Program-made: the position numbers and the translations under genes
Part shown: piece after piece, positions 6,078-16,418 of the stretch
Layout: each line of letters starts with the position of its first letter
Numbering within the stretch: position 1 is the first letter of the stretch
The notes under the pieces: generated by a model
The model's input: the letters and a program-made list of their open reading frames with translations, nothing else
What the model was told of the DNA's origin: nothing
Database searches by the model: none
Source of the DNA: Nitrosomonas sp. sh817
Lineage (GTDB): Bacteria > Pseudomonadota > Gammaproteobacteria > Burkholderiales > Nitrosomonadaceae
DNA: 64,000 bases
NCBI RefSeq assembly: GCF_030908545.1
Contig: NZ_CP133083.1
Location: 1,550,001 to 1,614,000, forward strand
Reading direction: 5' to 3'

Positions 6078-6080
6078 AGT

Positions 6081-6107
6081 AATCCCGAATATCAAAGTTT
6101 CGGGATT
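6081..6107 (-). promoter_or_regulatory. 9-bp inverted repeat at the 5' end of the 90-residue gene
   Basis: AATCCCGAA pairs with TTCGGGATT across a 9-base loop. On the minus strand it ends three bases before ATG 6077, so it could mask translation initiation or act as an operator. Confidence 0.45.
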
Positions 6108-6203
6108 ATAGCGGCACTCAAAACAAAATATAAACCGGTATATCATAAAGGTTACTAGTTGTGAAAATCGGAATTCATAACGAATAGGAAATTTATGAGG
6201 CGC

Positions 6204-7299
6204 GGATTCAACTTCGAAGTGCAACACCTAGCGGTGGCTTGGTATAGCGCACCGTCTTTCCGAAGAACACCTCAAACGGGGTTCTGAATCCAAGCACCTT
6301 GCGCGGTCGATGGTTGAGTCTATCCACCGCCCATTGTACTTGTTCCTGGGTCACCTTAATCAATTCCATTCCCTTGGGGAAATACTGCCGCAGCAGCCCA
6401 TTGCTGTTCTCGTTCAAGCCGCGCTCCCATGAATGATAAGGATGAGCGAAGTAGATATCCACATTGAGTTTCGCAGCAATGGTTTCATGCTCCGCAAATT
6501 CTTTCCCGTTGTCGAATGTCATGGTGTGGCACTTGCGTTTATGGGGGCGCAGCAATCGCGTTACCGCCGCCGTTACGCCCGATGCATGTTTGCCGGGCAC
6601 TTGGGCTGCCAGAATGTAGCGCGACTTCCTCTCGGCCAGCGTAACCAATGTGCCTTGATGGTTCTTGCCGATTACGGTGTCGCCCTCCCAGTCGCCTATG
6701 CGGTTCTTCTGATCCACGATCCCCGGACGCTCATCAATGCCGATCCGGTTCTTGATCGTGCCCCGGCGCTCTTGACCGCTCGCATAACGCTTCCTGCGGG
6801 GCTTCTGGCAACGCAAATGCCGCCACAGGTCGCCACCTCGACGCTTGTCTGCATATATGTGCAAGTAGATCGTCTCGTGACTGATCTGCAACACACTTTC
6901 CAAAGCAAGTCGACGGGCCGCTTGCTCCGGACTCATGTCCAGCCGAACCAATCGCTCAACTTCCGTCCAGTCCGACATTGATAAACGCTGGGCGTTGGCG
7001 CATTGTTTTCGGCGCTCGTTCCGTAATTCCTGCGCCTGCTTGGGATACCAGTCACGCCGACCCTTGTTCCGCCTGAATTCCCGCGAAATCGTCGACTTGC
7101 TCACGCCCACTGCATCCGCTATTCGCGATTGGTTCAAACCCGCCTTCTTCAAGCCGGAAATCTGGTATCGTTGCTCGCTGGTGAGCTGCTTGTAGTGCTT
7201 CATCTGTGCTCCTTCTACTTGGTCGTTTAAGAAGCTCCGATACTACCGCAGCTTGCTTCCTAAACTTCCTTACAAAAGTTGCACTTCAATTTTGAATCC
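6204..7299 (-). mobile_element. IS30-family insertion sequence
   Basis: A 1,096-bp element with 22-bp terminal inverted repeats at 6204-6225 (GGATTCAACTTCGAAGTGCA..) and 7278-7299 (GTTGCACTTCAATTTTGAAT..), which match at all but a few central positions. It encodes one full-length transposase. Length and ends are typical for IS30. A short 2-3 bp target duplication could not be confirmed. Confidence 0.9.
6208..7203 (-). CDS. IS30-family transposase
   Basis: A 331-residue DDE transposase. The N-terminus has the IS30 helix-turn-helix (QLTSEQRYQISGLKKAGLNQ, then ADAVGVSKSTISREFRRN). The catalytic core shows DWEGDTVIG, then TFDNGKEFAEH, then the Glu region HSWERGLNENSNGLLRQYFP, so all three acidic positions are present. 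The stop TGA lies inside the terminal repeat. The gene looks intact. Confidence 0.95.
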   Translation of the reverse strand: MKHYKQLTSEQRYQISGLKKAGLNQSRIADAVGVSKSTISREFRRNKGRRDWYPKQAQELRNERRKQCANAQRLSMSDWTEVERLVRLDMSPEQAARRLALESVLQISHETIYLHIYADKRRGGDLWRHLRCQKPRRKRYASGQERRGTIKNRIGIDERPGIVDQKNRIGDWEGDTVIGKNHQGTLVTLAERKSRYILAAQVPGKHASGVTAAVTRLLRPHKRKCHTMTFDNGKEFAEHETIAAKLNVDIYFAHPYHSWERGLNENSNGLLRQYFPKGMELIKVTQEQVQWAVDRLNHRPRKVLGFRTPFEVFFGKTVRYTKPPLGVALRS

Positions 7300-7381
7300 A
7301 CCAGGTTTTACGGCGCAACGCAAAAAATTATTGCGTATTGCGTTAAGTGAGAAGCTATTTTTATGTGATATATTTAATCGC

Positions 7382-7438
7382 GGTTGTACAAAAGCCACTG
7401 CTTTATTACACAAGCAATGGCTTTTGATTGGGACAACC
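7382..7438. repeat. Long interrupted inverted repeat downstream of IS30
   Basis: GGTTGT..AAAAGCCA..TGCTT on the left pairs with AAGCA..TGGCTTTT..ACAACC on the right, with small asymmetries. The inner part (7390-7425) could be a terminator; the outer arms suggest a larger folded or element-end structure. Confidence 0.5.
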
Positions 7439-7492
7439 TATTTTAAACCGGTGCAGCTACGGCCAATAGCTGCGCAACAAATAGGAGCTAAT

Positions 7493-7585
7493 ATGATGCC
7501 ATATCTATTTATTTTTTTCATATTTATCGCAAAGGCTTTTATGAAAGCCCTTGGAATAAAAAGAAAAAAACTAGGCAATTGTTGA
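7493..7585 (+). CDS. Possible 30-residue membrane peptide
   Basis: MMPYLFIFFIFIAKAFMKAL and then a basic tail GIKRKKLGNC, with AGGAG five bases before the first ATG. It has one hydrophobic segment and resembles small single-span membrane peptides, including hydrophobic toxins. I recognise no homologue, and chance cannot be excluded at this length. Confidence 0.3.
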   Translation: MMPYLFIFFIFIAKAFMKALGIKRKKLGNC

Positions 7586-7884
7586 TAGTCGCATTTCTCG
7601 TAGCTCTGCTCACCAGTCTAAAAGTCATAATTTTAATGCTGTAAAGTGCTTGATCCCCTTCAATAGTAACGGCACACTAGCGCTGGATAAGCGCCACTTG
7701 TTGATTTTTCAATTTTAAATTCTGTTTTGCAGTATGAGGAAGTCAGGGACGATGTCCCTTCTGTGGTTAGGTTCGGGACGGCATGCCCCTTTCGGGGCAT
7801 ACCCTTCGCGCCGCTGACCGGTGCGACCCTCGTACCTTCAGCGGTTTAAAGTTGCAGGGTATATACAGCGCATCGGAGAAAATA
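7586..7884. other. Non-coding interval with three consecutive hairpins
   Basis: Between about 7743 and 7850 three hairpins follow each other: AGGGAC GAT GTCCCT; TGCCCC TTTC GGGGCA; and CGCTGACCGG with a long loop and TCAGCG. They look like a palindromic repeat element or an insertion-sequence end remnant ahead of the next gene. No coding is seen. Confidence 0.5.
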
Positions 7885-8733
7885 ATGAAACTGCTCAGTT
7901 GGAACATTCAATGGGGGCGCAACATGGATGGAGATGTCGATCTTCAGCACATCGCTCAAACCATTCATCAATTAGATGATTTCGACATCATCTGCCTGCA
8001 GGAAGTCGCAGTTAATTTCCCCGGTTTACCAGGAAATCGTGGTGACGATCAAATAGCCGTTCTATCGGCGTCACTTCCTGATTATTGCATGATTTACGGG
8101 ATTGGAACCGACGTCCCGGATGGGCATGGTGGCCGCAGCCAATTCGGTAACGTCATTTTCAGCCGCTTCCCGGTCGGTCAAGTATGGCGGCATCTCTTGC
8201 CTTGGCAAGCGGAACTATCCACACCCAGCATGCAGCGCGTACTGGTAGAAGCCGTGGTGGCGACAAACATCGGCCCGATTCGCATCATGACCACACATTT
8301 GGAATATTATTCGCAGCGGCAACGTGAAATGCAGATCGATGCCATCCGGTATTTACACCAAGAGGCATGCAGCATGTCGCATCGCAAATCGTTACCAGAA
8401 GAACGAGGTGGTACATTCGAAGTATTTCCCAGACCCAAAGAAGCGATTTTATGCGGCGATCTGAATTTTCCAGCAACAGCACCCGAACATGCGCAGATCC
8501 TGGCGCCATTCGATGATGACACACCGGCATTTCATGATACTTGGTCTCTATTAAATCCATGGGTGCCACATGCACCCACTGTCGGAATTCATCCGGTTGA
8601 TTTTGTCGATCAACCGGAATGCTTCGACTTTGTGCTAATAACCGATGGATTAGTGAAACATTTAAAACAACATGGCAGTGATGCGGAAACAACCGCTTCC
8701 GATCATCAACCGGTTTGGGTGGAATTAAATTGA
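7885..8733 (+). CDS. Endonuclease/exonuclease/phosphatase family hydrolase
   Basis: A 282-residue member of the EEP superfamily (exonuclease III, DNase I and phosphodiesterase relatives). It shows LSWNIQWG at the N-terminus, ICLQEV with the metal-binding Glu, THLEYYS, GDLNFP and the C-terminal SDHQPVWVEL. There is no signal peptide, so it is probably cytoplasmic. Start ATG 7885 is preceded by GGAG; an upstream in-frame ATG would put hairpin sequence into the protein. The substrate (DNA, phosphoinositide-like or other phosphodiester) cannot be decided. Confidence 0.85.
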   Translation: MKLLSWNIQWGRNMDGDVDLQHIAQTIHQLDDFDIICLQEVAVNFPGLPGNRGDDQIAVLSASLPDYCMIYGIGTDVPDGHGGRSQFGNVIFSRFPVGQVWRHLLPWQAELSTPSMQRVLVEAVVATNIGPIRIMTTHLEYYSQRQREMQIDAIRYLHQEACSMSHRKSLPEERGGTFEVFPRPKEAILCGDLNFPATAPEHAQILAPFDDDTPAFHDTWSLLNPWVPHAPTVGIHPVDFVDQPECFDFVLITDGLVKHLKQHGSDAETTASDHQPVWVELN

Positions 8734-8851
8734 AGGTATTGATTTACTACGCGCGCGACTCATTTTTCATTGCGCGGTACTCACGCCTTTGTTTCTCGAT
8801 TGAATTGGTCTAGTTAACCGGCGTTTGGTACTTGGTTACTGTCGAATCTCT

Positions 8852-9787
8852 TCAAAAAATCCGGTTACCGAAATTCTCAAAGTAGTGTTGACCGATTTCA
8901 TCGCGGGTAAATTGATGATTTTGCCCGCCGCGTTGAGCAATTTTCAACGAACCCATTAACGACCCCAATTGCCCGGCCGTTTGCCAGTCGAAGCCATTGA
9001 CAATACCGTACAACAAACCGGCCCGATAAGCATCGCCGCAACCGGTCGGATCGACGATTGCCTTTGGTTTGACGCAAGGAATTTCATATTGCTTGCCACC
9101 GGCATAAATAATCGACCCTTCCGCACCCAAAGTAATAATCAATGCTTTGGCATGATTCGCGAAGTCTTCTAAATTACGCCCGGTCCGGTCTTGCAACATC
9201 TGGCCTTCATAGTCATTCACCGCAATATAATCAGCTTTACCGATAAAATCGAGAAGCTCTTCGCCGTTATACATCGGCAATCCTTGCCCCGGATCGAAAA
9301 TAAAAGGAATTCCAGCTTCATAAAACTCCCGCGCATGTTGCATCATACCGTCGCGGCCATCCGGTGCAATAATACCTAAGCGAATATCCCGTGTCTCTTT
9401 CACCGAATTCAGATGAGAGAAATTCATCGCACCTGGATGAAACGCCGTGATCTGATTATCCGCTAGATCGGTGGTAATAAAAGCTTGCGCGGTAAAGGTA
9501 TCAGGAACGTGCTGCACATGTTCCTGGATCAAGTTTAATTGCTCAAAGCGCGCTTTGTACGGGGCAAAATCATCGCCAACCGTAGCCATCATGACCGGTT
9601 CACCACCTAGCATTTTTAAATTGTAGGCAATGTTTCCAGCGCATCCGCCAAACTCACGCCGCATTTCCGGAACCAAAAATGCGACGTTTAAGACATGAAT
9701 TTTTTCCGGCAGAATATGATTTTTGAAATGATCCGGAAAGACCATAATGTTGTCGTATGCAATGGAACCACAAATTAAAGTGCGCAT
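8852..9787 (-). CDS. PfkB-family carbohydrate/nucleoside kinase
   Basis: A 311-residue ribokinase-like protein. The N-terminal signature GGCAGNIAYNLKMLG and the C-terminal PfkB signature DPTGCGDAYRAG (catalytic Asp) are both present. The sequence resembles the bacterial adenosine-kinase-like branch, but substrate assignment is uncertain. It lies 42 bases after gcvPB and may be transcribed with the glycine cleavage genes. Confidence 0.88.
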   Translation of the reverse strand: MRTLICGSIAYDNIMVFPDHFKNHILPEKIHVLNVAFLVPEMRREFGGCAGNIAYNLKMLGGEPVMMATVGDDFAPYKARFEQLNLIQEHVQHVPDTFTAQAFITTDLADNQITAFHPGAMNFSHLNSVKETRDIRLGIIAPDGRDGMMQHAREFYEAGIPFIFDPGQGLPMYNGEELLDFIGKADYIAVNDYEGQMLQDRTGRNLEDFANHAKALIITLGAEGSIIYAGGKQYEIPCVKPKAIVDPTGCGDAYRAGLLYGIVNGFDWQTAGQLGSLMGSLKIAQRGGQNHQFTRDEIGQHYFENFGNRIF

Positions 9788-9829
9788 GGATTTAGATCAA
9801 AATTAAGATTGAATGACGAACTTTATTAA

Positions 9830-11284
9830 TCAAGCGCCAGCAGGCTTCCAAGCCAGATCAAGTTCTCGCGCCGCTTTAACATCGTCCAGTTTACGCACCG
9901 ACATGGTATGCGGGGCACCTTTGACCATGTCCGGTTGCGATTCGATTTCCTGCAGAATCTCCTTCATCGAAACCACAAATGCGTCCAATGTTTCTTTCGA
10001 TTCCGTTTCCGCCGGTTCGATCAACAAACACTCAGGCACCAGCAGCGGGAAATAGGTGGTCGGCGCATGATAGCCTTTATCCAATAGACGCTTAGCCAGA
10101 TTCATCGCGGTCACACCGGTTTTATCCTTAATGTCCTTCATGGTGACAATAAACTCGTGACTGGCGCGGCGATTCGGATAGGCAATTTCAAAGCCCGCCT
10201 TACGCAATTCCGCCATCAGATAATTCGCATTCAAGGTTGCGAATTCAGAAATGCGGTGCATGCCGTTGATCCCGAGCAAACGGACATAAATATAGGCGCG
10301 CAGCAATACACCCGCGTTACCCATATGCGCGGACAAACGCCCGATCGTCTGCGGTTTGTCTTTTTCCGTTACCCAACGGTAACGATCGCCATCTTTCGCA
10401 ACAAACGGAACCGGCATAAACGGAAGTAAACGTTCGGCTACGCCCACCGGTGCAGAACCGGGGCCACCGCCGCCATGCGGTGTCGAAAAGGTTTTGTGCA
10501 GGTTGATATGAATCACATCAAACCCCATGTCGCCCGGTTTGACTTTACCCAGCACCGCATTCAAATTGGCGCCGTCGTAGTACAACAAACCGCCGGCAGC
10601 ATGCACGACACGGCTCATTTCCGCGACATTTTTCTCGAATACGCCAAGCGTCGACGGATTGGTCAGCATCAATCCGGCAGTTTGCGGACCAACAGCCGCT
10701 TTCAAAGCATCCAAATCAACATTGCCGTCTTTGTCGGTCGCGATCTCAACCACTTTGAAGCCACACATGACCGCGGTTGCAGGATTGGTGCCGTGCGCCG
10801 CATCCGGCACGATAATCTCGGTACGGGCAAAATCGCCGCGCGCTTCGTGATACGCGCGTATCATCATCACGCCGATCAATTCGCCTTGGGCGCCAGCCAT
10901 TGGTGTCAAACTGACCCCCGCCATTCCGGTGACGGATTTCAGAATTTCTTGCAACTCATACATACATGCCAGAAAACCCTGACCGGTATCTTCGGGCGCC
11001 AGCGGATGCCGGGACAAAAATTGCGGCAACATTGCCAGCGAGTTGCACGCGCGCGGATTATATTTCATCGTGCAGGAACCCAGCGGGTAAAACTCGGTAT
11101 CGATGGAAAAATTCTTTTGCGATAACCGCGTGTAATGGCGCACGGTATCCATCTCGGAAACTTCCGGCAACAACACCGGCGATTTGCGCAATAAGTTTTG
11201 CGGAATTGACGATTTGCCCGCCGTTTTCGCCGGGGATTGAGAATAGTTGAGACGCCCTTTGCGCGAGTGTTCGAATATCAGCAT
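9830..11284 (-). CDS. gcvPB: Glycine dehydrogenase (decarboxylating) subunit 2
   Basis: A 484-residue PLP subunit of the P-protein of the glycine cleavage system. [20 protein letters not shown] carries the PLP lysine, and the length is typical of the split two-subunit form. With GcvPA it decarboxylates glycine and passes the aminomethyl group to lipoyl-GcvH. It is the last gcv gene of the cluster and is separated from gcvPA by tpx. Confidence 0.96.
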   Translation of the reverse strand: MLIFEHSRKGRLNYSQSPAKTAGKSSIPQNLLRKSPVLLPEVSEMDTVRHYTRLSQKNFSIDTEFYPLGSCTMKYNPRACNSLAMLPQFLSRHPLAPEDTGQGFLACMYELQEILKSVTGMAGVSLTPMAGAQGELIGVMMIRAYHEARGDFARTEIIVPDAAHGTNPATAVMCGFKVVEIATDKDGNVDLDALKAAVGPQTAGLMLTNPSTLGVFEKNVAEMSRVVHAAGGLLYYDGANLNAVLGKVKPGDMGFDVIHINLHKTFSTPHGGGGPGSAPVGVAERLLPFMPVPFVAKDGDRYRWVTEKDKPQTIGRLSAHMGNAGVLLRAYIYVRLLGINGMHRISEFATLNANYLMAELRKAGFEIAYPNRRASHEFIVTMKDIKDKTGVTAMNLAKRLLDKGYHAPTTYFPLLVPECLLIEPAETESKETLDAFVVSMKEILQEIESQPDMVKGAPHTMSVRKLDDVKAARELDLAWKPAGA

Positions 11285-11302
11285 GATGTGTGTTTAAAAA
11301 AA

Positions 11303-11800
11303 TTATTGCTTTAATGCAGCCATGGCCGCGTCATAATTAGGCTCGTCAGCGATTTCTGGAACCAGTTCGGCGTGTATCACTTTATCGTTTTCATCCAGCA
11401 CGATGATTGCACGCGCCGTGATGCCGCCAAACGGACTGTCAGAGATGAAAACACCATAATCTTTCATGAAGTTAGCACCGCGCATGGTGGACAATGTAAT
11501 CACTTTATCGAGTCCTTCGGAATCGCAGAAGCGCGTCATTGCAAACGGCAGATCCGCTGCAATGATCAACACCACAGTATTTTCCATATTACTGGCTTGC
11601 TGATTAAATTTGCGTGTCGACAGCGCGCATACCGGTGTATCGAGGCTAGGTAGGATGCTCAAGACTTTTTTCTTGCCGGCGTAATTTGCCAGCGTGACGT
11701 CTTGCAAATCTCTATTGACCAGAGAAAAAGCAGGCGCTTGCTGCCCGACTTTGGGAAAAGTACCTTCGATTTTGATGGGTTTACCTTTCAGAGTGACCAT
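11303..11800 (-). CDS. tpx: Thiol peroxidase (Tpx, atypical 2-Cys peroxiredoxin)
   Basis: A 165-residue peroxiredoxin reducing hydroperoxides with thioredoxin. The peroxidatic Cys58 lies in [16 protein letters not shown] and the resolving Cys92 in TRFCDSEGL, the usual Tpx spacing. It is inserted between gcvPA and gcvPB on the same strand with short gaps (30 and 18 bases). It is therefore probably expressed with the glycine-inducible operon, an unusual placement. Confidence 0.95.
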   Translation of the reverse strand: MVTLKGKPIKIEGTFPKVGQQAPAFSLVNRDLQDVTLANYAGKKKVLSILPSLDTPVCALSTRKFNQQASNMENTVVLIIAADLPFAMTRFCDSEGLDKVITLSTMRGANFMKDYGVFISDSPFGGITARAIIVLDENDKVIHAELVPEIADEPNYDAAMAALKQ

Positions 11801-11830
11801 GTTGTTTCCTTTAATGATGGTAAGATGAAA

Positions 11831-13183
11831 TTAGCCGAGTGCCTGTTTCATTGCGTTTGCATAGTTTTGCAAATCACCAGCGGTTTTCGTTTCCGTTGCA
11901 CAAACCAGCAACGCATTGCCTAATTCCGGATAATGCGCTTGCAAATCAAATCCGCCTAGAATACCGTTCTGTCTCAGTTGAGCTAACACCCCAGCAGTCG
12001 ATTTTGGCAACGTCAGCACCGCTTCATGGAAGGTTGCGCCGCTGAAAGTACGTTTCACGCTGCTGATTTTTTCCATTTGTTCAACCAATTCCAAGGTGTT
12101 GGCATGCGATTGCGCCGCAATCCGGCGTAATCCCTCAGGGCCGATCAGCGACATATAAATCGTTGCTGCAGTGACCATTAAACCTTGATTGGTACAAATG
12201 TTGGAGGTCGCTTTCGAGCGGCGGATATGCTGCTCGCGTGCTTGCAAGGTCAACACAAAACCTTCTTTGCCGTCCAAATCGGTGGTACGTCCGATAATAC
12301 GCCCCGGCATTTGACGCACTAAATCATTCTTGCAGGCCATGAAACCGAAATACGGACCGCCGCTGGATAGCGGAATGCCTAATGGCTGACCTTCGCCGAC
12401 TGCGATATCGGCTCCTTTGCTGCCCCATTCTCCGGGCGGTGTCAGCATCGCCAGTGCAGTCGGATTAACCACGCCGATGGCAAACGAATTTTTGCTATGC
12501 GCCCAATCGGTTAATTCATCGACTTGCTCCAGCACACCGAAGAAATTCGGTTGCGGAATCACCAACGCGGCAAAATCGCCATAATCCGCCTTGCTGATCG
12601 CAGCCAGATCGGCTTGACCGGTTTTGGTATCGTACGGCAACTCAACCACTTCGATTTTTTGATTGCTGACGATCGCCCGCACGACTTGACGATAAACCGG
12701 ATGCACGGTTTTAGGAATCAAAATCTTGCGAGAAGTTTTGTGCGCACGCACTGCCATCAATGCCGCTTCCGCCAACGCGGTGGCGCCGTCATACATACTG
12801 GCATTGGAAACGTCCATGCCGGTCAGCGACGCCATCATTGATTGGTATTCGTACAGCAATTGCAAAGTGCCCTGACTGGCTTCCGCTTGGTAAGGCGTAT
12901 ACGAAGAATAAAACTCCCCGCGCGTGGTGATTTGCCATACTGCGGCCGGAATGTGATGCTCATACGCACCGGCGCCGATGAAATTCTGGTAGAAACCGTC
13001 TTTATGGGCGCGCTCCATCATCAAGCGGGCAATTTCCATTTCGCTGAGACCGGATGGAACACCGGTTAATTCGCCGCTGACCAATTCCTTGGGAATTTCG
13101 TCGAACAGCTCTTCGATTGACTTGGCGCCGATGCTGGCAAGCATTTCAGCGATATCTTCTTCGGTATGAGGAATAAACGGCAT
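11831..13183 (-). CDS. gcvPA: Glycine dehydrogenase (decarboxylating) subunit 1
   Basis: A 450-residue subunit homologous to the N-terminal half of the single-chain P-protein. It starts [19 protein letters not shown] and includes [16 protein letters not shown] and [20 protein letters not shown], both typical for GcvPA. It forms the active P-protein with GcvPB and has no catalytic lysine of its own. It follows gcvH by 46 bases. Confidence 0.96.
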   Translation of the reverse strand: MPFIPHTEEDIAEMLASIGAKSIEELFDEIPKELVSGELTGVPSGLSEMEIARLMMERAHKDGFYQNFIGAGAYEHHIPAAVWQITTRGEFYSSYTPYQAEASQGTLQLLYEYQSMMASLTGMDVSNASMYDGATALAEAALMAVRAHKTSRKILIPKTVHPVYRQVVRAIVSNQKIEVVELPYDTKTGQADLAAISKADYGDFAALVIPQPNFFGVLEQVDELTDWAHSKNSFAIGVVNPTALAMLTPPGEWGSKGADIAVGEGQPLGIPLSSGGPYFGFMACKNDLVRQMPGRIIGRTTDLDGKEGFVLTLQAREQHIRRSKATSNICTNQGLMVTAATIYMSLIGPEGLRRIAAQSHANTLELVEQMEKISSVKRTFSGATFHEAVLTLPKSTAGVLAQLRQNGILGGFDLQAHYPELGNALLVCATETKTAGDLQNYANAMKQALG

Positions 13184-13229
13184 GATCTAACTCGATAAAC
13201 TTAAAAATAATTGACTAAGACAACTTGAA

Positions 13230-13619
13230 TCAGTGGTCTTCGCTTTCAACCAGCTCGTTATAAGCGGCCGCGTCCAACAAACCATCGATTTCCGCCGGAT
13301 TGCTGGGTTTCATCTTGAATAACCAAGCAGAATAGGCGTCTTCATTAATTTTTCCGGGCTCATCAACCAGCGGTGAATTAACGGCAATCACTTCGCCGGA
13401 GATTGGCGCATATACATCGGCGGCAGCCTTAACAGATTCGGCAACTGCACATTCTTCTTTTTGTTTCAGTACTTTTCCAACTTCCGGCAATTCAACGAAC
13501 ACCATATCGCCGAGCAATTCCTGGGCATGATGGGAAATCCCAACCGTCACCGTGCCGTCGGCCTCAGGTTTTACCCATTCATGGGATTTACTATATTTCA
13601 GATTTGTTGGAATACTCAT
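13230..13619 (-). CDS. gcvH: Glycine cleavage system H protein
   Basis: A 129-residue lipoyl carrier. Lys64 in [15 protein letters not shown] is the lipoylation site, and the protein has standard length. It shuttles the aminomethyl group between P- and T-protein and hydrogen to the L-protein. Lipoate is supplied by LipB and LipA, encoded at 23.6-25.2 kb in this window. Confidence 0.97.
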   Translation of the reverse strand: MSIPTNLKYSKSHEWVKPEADGTVTVGISHHAQELLGDMVFVELPEVGKVLKQKEECAVAESVKAAADVYAPISGEVIAVNSPLVDEPGKINEDAYSAWLFKMKPSNPAEIDGLLDAAAYNELVESEDH

Positions 13620-13652
13620 AAATTCGCTCCAGAAAAAATTACGTGTAAATGT

Positions 13653-14744
13653 TTAAACCAAAACTTTGCCGTTACGCACGAACGGATATTTTACCACTTT
13701 AGCGCGCAACTTCTTATCGCGCACCACTACGCTAACTTCGTCGCCGACTGCGATTTGCACCGGAATACGCGCCAACGCGATCGATTGATTCATGGTCGGT
13801 GAAAAACCGCCGCTGGTGATCTCACCCTTATACTCGACCCCATCCTTCTCGCCGATTACTTCTTGATGACCACGCAAAACGCCACGATCGGTCAACACCA
13901 AACCAACCAGTTGCTGCGCAATGTTGGTGCTCAATAATGCTTGCTTGCCGATGAAGTCGCGCTCGGACTTCAAATCGACGGTCCATGCCAAGCCGGATTC
14001 CAGTGGATTTTTGCTTTCATCCATATCCTGACCGTACAAATTCATTCCAGCTTCCAGCCGCAGTGTATCGCGTGCACCCAATCCGGCAGGCGCAACGCCG
14101 GCAGCATGCAGCGCTTTCCAGAAAACGGGCGCATCCGTAGCCGGCAGCATGATTTCAAATCCGTCCTCGCCGGTATAGCCGGTACGGGCTATAAAATAGT
14201 CGCCAACGATCGCCGATTGGAACGGTTTCAATTCCTCGGTCGCCGCTTGCGAATTGGGGATGACTTGCCACACCTTGGCGCGCGCGTTCGGACCTTGCAC
14301 CGCCACCATTGCCAGATCCCGGCGTGGCGTGATTTCCAGGCTTGGCGCTAGCGCATCGCGCTGCTTCAGCATCCAGGCAAGATCTTTATCCGCGGTACCC
14401 GCATTAACCACGATGCGAAACCAATCTTCCGATAAAAAATAAATGATCAAATCGTCGATGATGCCGCCTTGCGGGGTCAGCATGCAGGAATACAATGCTT
14501 TTCCTGAAACGGTTAATTTATCGACATTATTGGCGACCAGTTGGCGCAGGAAACCGCGCACATCGTTGCCTTTGATATCCACCGGCAGCATGTGCGACAC
14601 GTCGAACATGCCGGCATCCTGGCGGACTTTGTGGTGTTCATCCAATTGCGAGCCGTAATGCAACGGCATATCCCAGCCGCCGAAATCGACCATTTTGGCG
14701 TTCATATCGCGGTGGGTTTGATTCAGGGGTGTCATTTTCAGCAC
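13653..14744 (-). CDS. gcvT: Glycine cleavage system T protein (aminomethyltransferase)
   Basis: A 363-residue enzyme transferring the methylene group from aminomethyl-GcvH to tetrahydrofolate with release of ammonia. It shows [20 protein letters not shown] near the start and [13 protein letters not shown] in the folate-binding region. GTG 14744 ([13 protein letters not shown]) is preferred because GGGAG lies seven bases upstream; ATG 14735 is the alternative. It is the first gene after the glycine riboswitch. Confidence 0.95.
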   Translation of the reverse strand: MLKMTPLNQTHRDMNAKMVDFGGWDMPLHYGSQLDEHHKVRQDAGMFDVSHMLPVDIKGNDVRGFLRQLVANNVDKLTVSGKALYSCMLTPQGGIIDDLIIYFLSEDWFRIVVNAGTADKDLAWMLKQRDALAPSLEITPRRDLAMVAVQGPNARAKVWQVIPNSQAATEELKPFQSAIVGDYFIARTGYTGEDGFEIMLPATDAPVFWKALHAAGVAPAGLGARDTLRLEAGMNLYGQDMDESKNPLESGLAWTVDLKSERDFIGKQALLSTNIAQQLVGLVLTDRGVLRGHQEVIGEKDGVEYKGEITSGGFSPTMNQSIALARIPVQIAVGDEVSVVVRDKKLRAKVVKYPFVRNGKVLV

Positions 14745-14794
14745 GGTTTTTCTCCCAAAAATAAAGCGCCATTCATAAGTGAAATGGCCGCGTG

Positions 14795-14992
14795 CCCCTC
14801 TGTCCTTTTTACCTGAGAGATTGACAGAATTGAATCCGTGTGCCCCTTCGGTGGCCGGAAAAAGTTCCGGCGCTCTCCAGATCGCCTGTCGCAAGCAGTT
14901 CTTAAGGAACAAACAGAGTTTGACCCTGCCTGAGCGATTCCGGGGAGGTTACGCCTTCGGCGGCGCTACTGAATAGCGCACTCTTCTGCTTG
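14795..14992 (-). ncRNA. Tandem glycine riboswitch
   Basis: The leader of gcvT contains two consecutive glycine aptamers. The distal one reads GGAGAGCGCC, then CACCGAAGGGGC, then AATCTCTCAGGTAAAAAGGA. The proximal one reads GCGCCGCCGAAGG, then CGCTCAGGCAGGGTCAAACT. These are the conserved elements of the gcvT-type riboswitch, which raises expression of glycine cleavage genes when glycine is high. About 50 bases separate it from the gcvT start, leaving room for an expression platform. Confidence 0.93.
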
Positions 14993-15012
14993 GATTGATT
15001 TGGCAAAGGCGA

Positions 15013-15042
15013 ACTATACCTGACGAACAAGGGTTTAGACAA
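15013..15042 (-). promoter_or_regulatory. Sigma-70-type promoter of the glycine cleavage operon
   Basis: On the minus strand TTGTCT and TATAGT are 18 bases apart, placing the transcription start around 15005, just before the first aptamer. Confidence 0.6.
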
Positions 15043-15148
15043 GGTGCTTTGGTAAATTTCGCATATTGCCAAAAACCTCTTTTACTTTATAGCAAACAAG
15101 CGTCATTGATCCACTAAAGAATCAAATCGATCGATAAGAAATCTGAAT

Positions 15149-15682
15149 TCAATCATCCATCACCGCTTGTCCCGGAAACAACACGTCGGTGAACCCGAAT
15201 TGCCGGAAATCCTGGATTCGCATGGGATACAAAATCCCTTGCAGATGGTCGCATTCATGCTGCACAACACGCGCATGGAAACCGCTGACGGTGCGGTCGA
15301 TAGTTTTTCCGTACTGGTCGAAACCTTGATAACGCAATTGCTTGTATCGCGGAACTACGCCGCGCATGCCGGGCACGCTGAGACAACCTTCCCAATCGTC
15401 TTCCTTGCCGTCCGACAGCGGCATGAGTTTCGGATTAATCAGCACCGTGAAAGGCACTTCCTCGGCGCGTGGATAACGGGGATTATGGTCGAAGCCGAAA
15501 ATGACGACTTGCAGACTTACGCCGATTTGCGGCGCGGCCAGACCGGCGCCGTTTAGCGATTCCATCGTATCTTCCATATCCCGGATTAATGCATGCAATT
15601 CGGCCGTATCGAATTGTTCGATCGGTTTGGCGGTTTGCAACAGCAACGGTTCGCCCATTTTGAGTACCGGTTTAATGGCCAT
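15149..15682 (-). CDS. def: Peptide deformylase
   Basis: A 177-residue metalloenzyme that removes the formyl group from nascent N-terminal methionine. All three motifs are present: [17 protein letters not shown] (metal Cys) and QHECDHLQG (HExxH metal site). Its ATG overlaps the end of mtnP by 11 bases, so translation is probably coupled. Unusually, fmt is not beside it here. Confidence 0.95.
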   Translation of the reverse strand: MAIKPVLKMGEPLLLQTAKPIEQFDTAELHALIRDMEDTMESLNGAGLAAPQIGVSLQVVIFGFDHNPRYPRAEEVPFTVLINPKLMPLSDGKEDDWEGCLSVPGMRGVVPRYKQLRYQGFDQYGKTIDRTVSGFHARVVQHECDHLQGILYPMRIQDFRQFGFTDVLFPGQAVMDD

Positions 15683-16418
15683 GACACCTCACCAAATGTT
15701 CCAGAATGTTTCTGACTTTAATCATCGCTTGTTCCAGCACAACATAAATTTCCTTGAGCGGGATTGCATTTTTATTGGTTCCGCGTCCCGCGGCATGGTT
15801 GGCGACCACCGCCAGTGTCGCATAATTGAGACCGATTTCCCGTGCCAGCACAGTTTCGGGCATGCCGGTCATGCCGACGATGTCCGCGCCATCGCGCTCC
15901 AAGCGGTTGATTTCCGCCGCCGTTTCCAAGCGCGGCCCCTGCATCGCTGCGTAAACACCGCCGTCGGCAACGGTTTGCCCGGCATGCTTCGCTGCTTGCA
16001 GCAATAGCTCGCGGGTTTGCTGGCAATACGGCCAAGTGAAATCGATATGCGTTACCGGCTGATCTTTGCCATCGAAAAACGTGAAATTGCGCCCATGGGT
16101 GTAATCGACGATCTGATCCGGCAAGATCAATTTACCCGGCGTCAGATCGGCACGGATGCCGCCGACCGATGCCACCGCGATGACATGCGCGGGCTTCAGC
16201 GAATGCAATGCCCACAAATTGGCGCGATAATTGATCGCATGCGGTGGAATCGTGTGCCCATGGCCGTGCCGCGCCAAAAATACAATATCCTCGCCATTCA
16301 GCTTGCCGAAAGTTAGCGGCCCGGAAGGCTCGCCATACGGCGTGCGAATGATTTGCCGATGCGATATTTCCAAGCAAGATAACTGCGTAAGGCCGCTACC
16401 ACCAATGATTGCTAACAT
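15672..16418 (-). CDS. Methylthioadenosine/methylthioinosine phosphorylase
   Basis: A 248-residue purine nucleoside phosphorylase of the MTAP/MTIP family. It starts [13 protein letters not shown] (ATG 16418 chosen because family members begin here) and has [20 protein letters not shown] and [17 protein letters not shown]. It splits methylthio-purine nucleosides made in polyamine metabolism. Length near 246 residues is closer to the Pseudomonas-type methylthioinosine phosphorylase than to eukaryotic-like MTAP, so specificity is uncertain. It overlaps hpt upstream by 7 bases and def downstream by 11. Confidence 0.88.
   Translation of the reverse strand: MLAIIGGSGLTQLSCLEISHRQIIRTPYGEPSGPLTFGKLNGEDIVFLARHGHGHTIPPHAINYRANLWALHSLKPAHVIAVASVGGIRADLTPGKLILPDQIVDYTHGRNFTFFDGKDQPVTHIDFTWPYCQQTRELLLQAAKHAGQTVADGGVYAAMQGPRLETAAEINRLERDGADIVGMTGMPETVLAREIGLNYATLAVVANHAAGRGTNKNAIPLKEIYVVLEQAMIKVRNILEHLVRCHGH

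Noticed and set aside
7253..7585. 110-codon frame downstream of IS30
   Set aside because: It begins inside the IS30 end and crosses a strong inverted repeat. Only the last 30 codons have a ribosome-binding site.
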